Shown here: positions 40,116-45,951 of the stretch, piece after piece
How positions within the stretch are numbered: position 1 is the stretch's first letter
Layout of the letters: every line of letters begins with the position of its first letter
Origin: Mesorhizobium sp. NFR06
GTDB lineage: Bacteria > Pseudomonadota > Alphaproteobacteria > Rhizobiales > Rhizobiaceae
DNA: 45,951 nucleotides
NCBI RefSeq assembly: GCF_900115245.1
Contig: NZ_FOVT01000027.1
Span: forward strand, 1 to 45,951
Direction of reading: 5' to 3'
Notes under the pieces: generated by a model
Databases searched by the model: none
Seen by the model: only the letters and a program-made list of their open reading frames with translations
Told to the model about the DNA's origin: nothing
Translations under genes and position numbers: made by a program

Positions 40116-41090
40116 ATGCTGATATCGATTGTCTTGTGGCTGTTCGCTGGCTTGCTCGTCGCGGCCGCGCTTGTCTTGCTGGCCCTGATGCTCATGACCT
40201 GGCGGGTCGCGGCGAAGGCCGAAAGACTGGTGCCGACTTGCGGAAAATTCGTCGAGATCGACGGCAACCGCATCCACTACGTGGAACAAGGCGACGGCCG
40301 GCCGATCGTCTTTCTGCACGGGCTCGGCGCCCAACTCCATCATTTTCGTCACACACTGTTCGGACGCTTCGGCGCCGGTTATCGGCTGATCGCGCTGGAC
40401 CGGCCTGGTTCCGGCTATTCGGCTCGGGCAAGCGGCGCGACCGGGCGGCTGCCCGAACAGGCCGAAGTCGTGCGGCGCTTCATCGAGGAACTGCGCCTGG
40501 AACGTCCTTTGATCGTCGGCCATTCACTCGGCGGGGCGATCGCGCTTGCGCTGGCGACTGAACATCCGGCAGCGATCTCCGGCATCGCACTGCTTTCACC
40601 GCTGACGCATCTGGAAGCGAGGACGGGTCGGGGATTCGACCTGCTCTATGTTCCCACACCGCTGCTGCGACGCCTTCTGGCTCATACGGTGGCGATACCG
40701 CTAAGTCTTCGCTACGCACAACCGACCATGAAGTTCATTTTCGCGCCGCAAGCGGTTCCGGCCGACTACATGGTCGCCGGCGGCGGATGGCTCGGATTGC
40801 GACCGTCTCACTACTTCGCGACATCCACCGACGTCGTGGCGGTGGAACGGGACCTTGGACAAATCGAGCGACGTTACCGCGCAATATCGATGCCAACCGG
40901 CATCCTGTTCGGCACCGGGGATCAGGTGATCGGCGAGGCGGTCCATGGCGAGCCGATGCTGGACGAGATCAAGGATCTCGACTTCGAGCGGGTCGAAGGT
41001 CTCGGCCACATGCCGCAATTTGTGGAACCCGAACGGGTCGTCGCCTTTATCCAGCGAGTCGCGGCCCGCGCCTTCGCCAATGAGAGATGA
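40116..41090 (+). CDS. Membrane-anchored alpha/beta hydrolase
   Basis: A 324-residue protein with an N-terminal membrane helix (about 2-28, LISIVLWLFAGLLVAAALVL) and a cytoplasm- or periplasm-facing alpha/beta hydrolase domain. The oxyanion loop is HGLGAQLHHF, the nucleophile Ser sits in GHSLGGA near residue 137, and the His is in GLGHMPQFVEPERV near 305; the Asp is probably in FGTGDQVIGE. Substrate unknown. I use ATG 40116 (MLISIVL); an open frame to 40053 extends it but starts outside the natural hydrophobic N-terminus. It stands alone. Confidence 0.85.
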   Translation: MLISIVLWLFAGLLVAAALVLLALMLMTWRVAAKAERLVPTCGKFVEIDGNRIHYVEQGDGRPIVFLHGLGAQLHHFRHTLFGRFGAGYRLIALDRPGSGYSARASGATGRLPEQAEVVRRFIEELRLERPLIVGHSLGGAIALALATEHPAAISGIALLSPLTHLEARTGRGFDLLYVPTPLLRRLLAHTVAIPLSLRYAQPTMKFIFAPQAVPADYMVAGGGWLGLRPSHYFATSTDVVAVERDLGQIERRYRAISMPTGILFGTGDQVIGEAVHGEPMLDEIKDLDFERVEGLGHMPQFVEPERVVAFIQRVAARAFANER

Positions 41091-41409
41091 TTGCGGCCGC
41101 TATTCGCGCCGCGCCTCGCGGTGCGTCACGCAAAAGTGTCGGGCATTTTTCGCGGCTACGCGGATTTCCAGCGGAACCTTGCTTCCAACCCATGGTTCCA
41201 CGGGCATCGCCATCTGGGGCCGCGGCGCCCGATAGAACACCCTTGGCAACACCGGGACTATCGACCGCTGCGCCGATGCCACGCCCGGTCCGGACGCCAA
41301 TTCACAACAAAACATCAATGACCATTACTGCGGAAAGTAGATCCGCCTAGCCGCCGGCGGCCGGCATGAAGCCCAAGGACTTTGCCGGTCGCGGTGGCGG
41401 TTCCAACCC
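41091..41409. other. 319-nt region without a supported gene
   Basis: An 87-codon frame (41087-41350) begins ATGA across the hydrolase stop, but its product is Pro/Ala/Arg-rich, has no recognisable motif and looks like a reading of non-coding DNA. A 72-codon frame on the other strand is no better. I see no repeat or clear terminator. Confidence 0.4.
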
Positions 41410-41649
41410 TCAGTCGGATACTTCGGTCTGCGGGCGGTCGCGGCCGTCGGCCAGTTCGTCGTGCCACGTGCCTTCGGCATCCTCATACTGAATGCCGTCC
41501 GTCGTGCCGGCAACCTGCTGTTCGGCCGAGGCGATTTCGGCCGCGCGCAGCGCCTCCTGGTGCGTGCGGAAAGTCTCCGAAAACGTCGAGCCGACCTTGT
41601 AGGCCCAGCCGCCATCATGCTCGACGATCTTGTAAGTCAGCTTCGCCAT
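41410..41649 (-). CDS. DUF2188 protein
   Basis: A 79-residue soluble protein. It follows the DUF2188 layout: YKIVEHDGGWAYKVGSTFSETF, then HQEALRAAEIASAEQQ and a second strand pair GIQYEDAEGTWHDE. The family is widespread and uncharacterised. It lies 25 nt downstream of the DUF982 gene on the same strand and is probably co-transcribed with it. Confidence 0.85.
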   Translation of the reverse strand: MAKLTYKIVEHDGGWAYKVGSTFSETFRTHQEALRAAEIASAEQQVAGTTDGIQYEDAEGTWHDELADGRDRPQTEVSD

Positions 41650-41674
41650 GAAATCCTCCGGTTAAGAAGCCCGC

Positions 41675-41953
41675 TCAATGCAGCTTTCCGTCAGGCAACC
41701 TGTCTTCGGGAACCAGCACTTCGGATTCCCTGGCTGCCTCGACAAGGGCGCGACGCGCGTCCGCTGTCGAACGATAACCTTCCAGCGCTTTGAGGCAAGT
41801 GTCGAGAGCATCACGGTGGCGCTGGCCGCGATTGAGCGGCCAAACGGTCATCAGGCACTCGGCGGCCTCGCGGGTGCTGTTTATTTGGCGATATTTGCCG
41901 ACATGGCCGAGCTCGACCACCACTGGCTTTTCAAAAGGCTTGTTGTCTATCAT
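41675..41953 (-). CDS. DUF982 protein
   Basis: A 92-residue protein of DUF982, a family found mostly in Rhizobiales and without known function. It contains VVVELGHVGKYRQINSTREAAECLM and TVWPLNRGQRHRDALDTCLKALEG followed by DARRALVEAAREs-type helix. I choose ATG 41953 (MIDNKPF); a TTG at 41962 would add three residues. It precedes the DUF2188 gene and follows the Old Yellow Enzyme gene by 87 nt. Confidence 0.85.
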   Translation of the reverse strand: MIDNKPFEKPVVVELGHVGKYRQINSTREAAECLMTVWPLNRGQRHRDALDTCLKALEGYRSTADARRALVEAARESEVLVPEDRLPDGKLH

Positions 41954-42040
41954 GGCCGCCAACGTAGAGCGGCCAAATTGGTTGCAGTTGTGGCGAGGAT
42001 GCTGCGCCCAAACGTCTCAGGACCCCGCTGGCATTTCGGT

Positions 42041-43144
42041 TCAGCCGGCGGCCTTCATCCAGTGGCGCATCGTTGCCACCGAACGCGCCAGCTGCGGTGC
42101 CGGATGGATTTCCTCGCCGAAGGTCGCCGCCGCACGCCAGCCCCAGCGCGGGTCGGCCAGGAACGCACGTGCCATCGCCACCATATCGGCACGACCATCG
42201 GCGACGATCGCCTCGGCCTGGCTCGGGTCGTCGATCAGTCCCACGGCGCGCGTCGGAATGCCGGCGCCCTTGCGCACGGCCTCCGCAAGATGCACCTGGT
42301 AGCCGGGGCCGGGCGGCACCTGCTGCAGGGGCGAATTGCCGCCGCTGGAGCAGCACAGATAGGCAATGCCCTCGGCCTTCAGCGCCTTGGCCACCTCGAT
42401 CGCGTCCTCGATGTCGAAACCGCCATCGACCCATTCCTTCACCGAAAGCCGCGCGCCCAGCATCATGGCCGGGGCAGCCTTCCTCACCGCCCGCGCGATT
42501 TCGAGCAGGAAGCGCATGCGGTTTTCCAGCGATCCGCCCCAACGGTCGGTGCGCTGGTTGGAGAGCGGCGAAAGGAACTGGAAGATCAGATAGCCATGCG
42601 CGGCGTGCAGTTCGGCAAAGTCGAAGCCGGCGCGTCCGGCGCGCACGGCCGACTGCGCGAAACGCGCAACGAGCTGCAGGATCTCGTCATCCTCCAACGC
42701 ATGCGGCACATTCCAGCCGGTGTCATAGGCGATGGCCGAGGCTGAAACCGTCTGCCAGGGATCTTCGCCCGGCTGCAGCGGACCGCCACCTTCCCAGGGT
42801 TTGCGGTTCGAGGCCTTGCGGCCGGCATGGGCAAGCTGGACGCCGAACTTCGTGCCCGGCGGGGCGACGCGCCTGGCGGCGTCGAGGGTGCGCTTGGCGG
42901 CCGCCTCGTTGTCGTCGGAGTAAAAGCCAAGACAGCCATGCGAGATGCGCCCGCGCCGCTCGACATCCGTCATCTCGACGGTGACCATGCCGGCGCCTGA
43001 CATTGCCAGGTTCATCCAGTGATGGAGATGCCAGTCGCTGGCCGAGCCGTCCTCGGCCGAATACTGGCACATGGGCGCTACCGCGATGCGGTTGGGAAAG
43101 GTGAGGCCGCCGAGGGTGATCGGCTGGAAAAGCGATGACGTCAT
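42041..43144 (-). CDS. Old Yellow Enzyme, YqjM-like NADPH dehydrogenase
   Basis: A 367-residue FMN-dependent ene reductase that reduces alpha,beta-unsaturated carbonyls and may detoxify electrophiles. The N-terminus holds the thermophilic-like (YqjM) signature IAVAPMCQYSAEDG with C26 and Y28, which contact FMN, followed by DWHLHHWMN, LAHAGRKAS with the substrate-binding HAGRK motif, and GFDFAELHAAHGYLIFQFLSP. Length and order match the family. It is the upstream member of a minus-strand group with the DUF982 and DUF2188 genes and is divergent from the NUDIX gene at 43298. Confidence 0.94.
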   Translation of the reverse strand: MTSSLFQPITLGGLTFPNRIAVAPMCQYSAEDGSASDWHLHHWMNLAMSGAGMVTVEMTDVERRGRISHGCLGFYSDDNEAAAKRTLDAARRVAPPGTKFGVQLAHAGRKASNRKPWEGGGPLQPGEDPWQTVSASAIAYDTGWNVPHALEDDEILQLVARFAQSAVRAGRAGFDFAELHAAHGYLIFQFLSPLSNQRTDRWGGSLENRMRFLLEIARAVRKAAPAMMLGARLSVKEWVDGGFDIEDAIEVAKALKAEGIAYLCCSSGGNSPLQQVPPGPGYQVHLAEAVRKGAGIPTRAVGLIDDPSQAEAIVADGRADMVAMARAFLADPRWGWRAAATFGEEIHPAPQLARSVATMRHWMKAAG

Positions 43145-43297
43145 GAACCGGCTCCTGGAGAGATACCGCTATCTAGTAAGCCACAGCGCTTGACGCCAGA
43201 CACGAGCCGGTGAAACGCCTCGCTGGACCAGTCGGTTTCCAGGATTGCGCGGGTGCCCGTTCGCCGCTACCCCTTTGCGGCCAGATCGGAGGTCGTC

Positions 43298-43876
43298 ATG
43301 GAAGATCGCGTTCGCATCCTTTCGGAGGAGGTTCTTTCGGACGACTGGGCGGTGTTGAAGAAGACAGTGCTCGACTATCGCCGCCGTGACGGGCGATGGG
43401 AGACGCAGACCCGCCAGACCTACGATCGCGGCGACGGCGCGGTCATCCTGCCGTTCGATCCGCAGCGCTCGACCGTGCTCCTGGTGCGGCAGTTCCGCTT
43501 CCCGGCTTATGTTACCGGCCACCGTGAACCACTGATCGAGGCCTGCGCCGGCCTGCTCGACGAAAACGACCCCGAAACCGCAATACGCAAAGAGGCGGAA
43601 GAGGAGCTCGGCTACCGGCTAAAGGACGTGGAGCGACTGTTTTCGCCCTATATGAGCCCCGGCAGCGTGACCGAACGGCTCTGGTTCTTCGTGGCGCGCT
43701 ATTCACCGGCCGACCGCATCTCGGCCGGCGGCGGCGCGCCGGAGGAGGGCGAGGACATCGAGGTTCTGGAAATGCCATTGGACGAGGCGCTGGCCGCCAC
43801 TGCCGACGGGCGCATCGTCGACGCCAAGACGATCATCCTGATCCAGCATTTGATGCTCAACCCTATCAAGGCTTGA
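43298..43876 (+). CDS. NudK-type GDP-mannose/ADP-ribose pyrophosphatase
   Basis: A 192-residue NUDIX hydrolase close to NudK/YffH, which cleaves GDP-mannose or ADP-ribose. The box reads GLLDENDPETAIRKEAEEELGY, one residue shorter than the general consensus and with R replaced by K, as in NudK relatives. VRQFRFPAYV upstream and the SPGSVTERLWFFVARY loop downstream are family marks. ATG 43298 has GGAGG 5 nt before it (43288-43292), clearly better than the alternative at 43253. The gene diverges from the Old Yellow Enzyme gene. Confidence 0.9.
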   Translation: MEDRVRILSEEVLSDDWAVLKKTVLDYRRRDGRWETQTRQTYDRGDGAVILPFDPQRSTVLLVRQFRFPAYVTGHREPLIEACAGLLDENDPETAIRKEAEEELGYRLKDVERLFSPYMSPGSVTERLWFFVARYSPADRISAGGGAPEEGEDIEVLEMPLDEALAATADGRIVDAKTIILIQHLMLNPIKA

Positions 43877-44188
43877 GCCTGCCAAGCACGGCTCTGCCGG
43901 ACACAGCCAGCCGTTGCAGGTCCGTGAACGCAGTCTGAAAATATCCTGACGATCGACGTTCTTTTTGAACAGCCTTGCCCTCGCCACGTACGCGGATAAG
44001 GCATATGCTGAAAGTTCCGGTAGGTGACGGAGCCAGCCGACGGGAGCGGGAGACGCCGCCTTAAGCAACGGAGCTTTTCCCGCGCGATCTCAAGATAACC
44101 TGCTTCGGCCCAATCCCTTTGGCGATTTGGGCTGAGATTACTTTTATTTACTGGAGGAGAAATCAGCTTTTTACTGGAGGAGAATCTC
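43877..44188. other. 312-nt leader region of the sulfite oxidase-family gene
   Basis: No gene seen. A ten-pair hairpin (44104-44136) lies near the end, followed by a duplicated Shine-Dalgarno segment at 44147-44184. A promoter could not be assigned with confidence. Confidence 0.4.
44147..44184 (+). repeat. Duplicated 15-nt Shine-Dalgarno segment
   Basis: TTTACTGGAGGAGAA occurs at 44147-44161 and again at 44170-44184 (period 23). Only the second copy is followed at a correct distance by a start codon (ATG 44189); no start codon lies near the first. Confidence 0.85.
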
Positions 44189-45355
44189 ATGCATTACCTT
44201 CAACGACGCGAATTCATCGGTCAAGGCAGCGCCGCCCTTGCGGCCCTGGCATGCTTCCATTCACGGTTCGCCTACGCTTTTCCAAGCAGGGCGGGGGAGA
44301 CCGTGATTCCATGGCTTGATCAGCCGCTCCCCAATCCCGTTCCGGCCGTCATCCAGAGTCAGCTTGTCTGGGAGGACATGGATTCATGGGTGACGCCTAA
44401 TGAGAAGTTCTTCAGCATCGCGCATTTTGATCGGCCAACCATTGATGCGAACGCCTGGAAGCTGGAAATCGATGGGTTGGTGAAGAAGCCTCTGAGCTTG
44501 TCCCTTGCCGACCTCAAGGCGCGGCCGCGCCAGGAGGTGGTTTTCACCGTAGAATGTTCGGGCAATCACGGTTTTCCATTCTTTACTGGCGGCATTGGCA
44601 ATGCCCGCTGGGCTGGCACGCCGCTCGCCGCCATACTTGAAGAGGCAGGCGTGAAGGAAAATGGCATCGAAGTTGTTTTTTGGGGCACTGATGTCGGCGA
44701 TATCGCTCTCAAAGACAACAATCGCGACGTCAAGATGCACCAGAATTTCGCCCGTAGCATGTCGCTCACCGACGCGATGAGCCCCAACAACATTCTCTGC
44801 TACGAGATGAATGGGGCCGCTCTGCCGCAACCCAACGGTTTCCCGGTGCGGCTCATCGCGCCCGGCTGGTACGGCATCGCCAACGTCAAATGGCTCAAGC
44901 GCATTGAGATTCGCAACACGCGCTTCATGAGTCTGTTGATGGGCCGAGACTACGTGACCATTCGCGAGGAAGAGCACAATGGCGAGACGGTGTGGGCCGA
45001 GACCTCGGTCGGCCGTGCGCTGCTGAAATCCGCGCCCGCCAGAGTGACGCGCAGCGATGCCGGATACCGCATCAGCGGTGCGGCCTGGGGTGCACCAATC
45101 GCCAAAGTCGAAGTGAAGATCGATGATGGCCCGTGGACCGAGGCGACGATCGACCATAGTGAAGAAGCTGAATTCGCGTGGAAGGTCTGGTACCTCGACT
45201 GGAAAGGCCCATCAGAGGGCGAGCATACGGTCACCTCGCGCGCCACTGACACGGCGGGGCAGGTCCAACCCGCGATGGACGATCCTGTTATCGCCAAGAA
45301 ACATACTTACTGGGAAAGCAACGGACAGATCACGCGCCACATCGGCATCGCTTGA
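44189..45355 (+). CDS. Sulfite oxidase-family molybdoenzyme, Tat-exported
   Basis: A 388-residue periplasmic enzyme with a Tat-type leader (RREFIGQGSAALAALACF at 6-24). The molybdopterin domain carries the cofactor-binding cysteine C123 in VFTVECSGNHGFP, and the second half (about 275-380) is the Mo-co dimerisation domain, so the protein resembles SoxC/SorA-like sulfite dehydrogenases rather than the YedY type. No heme domain is present, so a separate cytochrome is expected as electron acceptor; none is adjacent. The Shine-Dalgarno segment is duplicated upstream. Next is a second Tat-exported protein. Substrate sulfite is inferred from family. Confidence 0.9.
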   Translation: MHYLQRREFIGQGSAALAALACFHSRFAYAFPSRAGETVIPWLDQPLPNPVPAVIQSQLVWEDMDSWVTPNEKFFSIAHFDRPTIDANAWKLEIDGLVKKPLSLSLADLKARPRQEVVFTVECSGNHGFPFFTGGIGNARWAGTPLAAILEEAGVKENGIEVVFWGTDVGDIALKDNNRDVKMHQNFARSMSLTDAMSPNNILCYEMNGAALPQPNGFPVRLIAPGWYGIANVKWLKRIEIRNTRFMSLLMGRDYVTIREEEHNGETVWAETSVGRALLKSAPARVTRSDAGYRISGAAWGAPIAKVEVKIDDGPWTEATIDHSEEAEFAWKVWYLDWKGPSEGEHTVTSRATDTAGQVQPAMDDPVIAKKHTYWESNGQITRHIGIA

Positions 45356-45653
45356 CTACGCTAATCTATACGCCGGACACGAGGCCGAAAGAGCTTCACC
45401 GGATGAGGAAGTGAGGCGCACAGAAAGGGATCAGTCGCCGGGGCCGTGACATGTGCGAGCTACCTAAGCATGTCCGCTTGCAATCTTGCCGTGACGCCGG
45501 ACAAACGGCGCCGGACACCCTTTCCCTGATACGAGATTAACAGGAAGTCATAGCCGGCGTTTGCCTGCTCAATTGTGTTTTGACTATTTGGCTTCTCGGG
45601 CGCGTAAAATATCAGGTTCGCCCAACCGGGCGGACTAACTCAGGGAGGATGTT
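45356..45653. other. 298-nt region between two Tat-exported genes
   Basis: No gene seen. CGCCGGACA occurs three times in the same direction (45371-45379, 45495-45503, 45509-45517). A candidate promoter lies at 45580-45610. Confidence 0.4.
45580..45610 (+). promoter_or_regulatory. Candidate promoter of the cupin-like gene
   Basis: TTGACT (45580-45585) and TAAAAT (45605-45610) with a 19-nt spacer, slightly longer than ideal, 44 nt before ATG 45654. Confidence 0.35.
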
Positions 45654-45951
45654 ATGAAGATGAATCGACGTAATGCTCTCGCCCTTGGGGCCACCTCGTT
45701 GGCCGCCCCGCTGTTGGCCGCAAAATCCACTCCGGTGGCGGCCAAGTCCTACGGTCCGACTGATGGCAAAGAGATTTTTCCTGGCGTTCGCCTCGTCGAA
45801 CGGGGGACACGAGACTCCCGTATCAAAGGGTACAACAAAATCGTCATGGAAGACGTCGTTTATCAGCCGAAGGGAACTAGCCCGCTGGGGGATGTGATGG
45901 CCGACGACATGGTCTGCACGGTCACTGAAGGCGAGCTGGAAGTTACGGCCG
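45654..45951 (+). CDS. Tat-exported cupin-like protein, truncated at window edge
   Basis: The first 99 residues of a protein that continues beyond the window. It has a Tat-type leader (NRRNALALGATSLAAPLLAA near 4-23), then a mature part with MEDVVYQPKGTSPLGDVMAD and VCTVTEGELEVTA, which looks like the first strands of a cupin barrel (G-x-L-E-V). No metal-ligand histidines are visible yet. ATG 45654 has GGGAGGA at about 6 nt. It may act with the sulfite oxidase-family enzyme in the periplasm, but the rest of the gene is needed. Confidence 0.7.
   Translation, partial: MKMNRRNALALGATSLAAPLLAAKSTPVAAKSYGPTDGKEIFPGVRLVERGTRDSRIKGYNKIVMEDVVYQPKGTSPLGDVMADDMVCTVTEGELEVTA

Noticed and set aside
41087..41350. 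87-codon ORF starting ATGA across the hydrolase stop
   Set aside because: Composition is Pro/Ala/Arg-rich with no motif or ribosome-binding site, so chance is the simpler explanation.

Overview
The window reads as a stretch of core chromosome from a GC-rich alphaproteobacterium of the order Rhizobiales, most likely Mesorhizobium or a close relative. The evidence is the gene content (DUF982, DUF2188 and RES/Xre families, GTG-started rnr next to topA, class II DAHP synthase, fused glutamine-dependent NAD synthetase), the strong G/C bias at third codon positions, and several palindromic intergenic repeats of the kind common in Rhizobiales. This placement is inference from family knowledge; no database search was possible.

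Layout. Bases 1-311 hold the end of an insertion sequence (transposase C-terminus plus terminal repeats). A long minus-strand block follows (365-9447): topA and rnr are separated by 6 nt, rnr overlaps a DUF983 gene by one base, and a NUDIX hydrolase and an MFS transporter continue the run; a NIF3/YqfO-like protein, an NTF2-like protein and a secreted PF03640 protein sit around it. From 9613 to 15014 the plus strand carries ccdA, glmU, glmS and a DUF502 membrane protein, so both enzymes flanking UDP-GlcNAc synthesis lie together. recG (minus), sdhE-mfd (plus) and class II DAHP synthase (plus) fill 14966-22499.

From 22604 the content is more accessory: a GT39/ArnT-like glycosyltransferase, a channel-like membrane protein lacking a potassium selectivity filter, an overlapping Xre/ParS antitoxin-RES toxin module with a palindrome at its promoter, and a diguanylate cyclase. 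Then come a GFA-family protein, dgkA, a DUF1003-DedA pair, a 3-methyladenine glycosylase, nadE with a GNAT gene, and an ABC exporter behind a structured leader containing a 13-codon ORF. The right third carries a double-GNAT-like protein behind an AT-rich leader with a 34-codon upstream ORF, a NUDIX hydrolase, gpt, a double-Usp protein whose leader is a tandem 31-bp duplication, a MoaB/CinA-type protein, an alpha/beta hydrolase, DUF2188, DUF982, an Old Yellow Enzyme, a NudK-type NUDIX hydrolase, and at the edge a Tat-exported sulfite oxidase-family molybdoenzyme and a truncated Tat-exported cupin-like protein.

I found no rRNA, tRNA, CRISPR array, prophage or replication origin. The most promising unexplained elements are the structured leader with its mini-ORF ahead of the ABC exporter (32941-33236), the two genes whose Shine-Dalgarno segments are tandemly duplicated (usp and sulfite oxidase), the upstream-ORF leader at 35262-35482, and the filterless channel-like protein at 24387.
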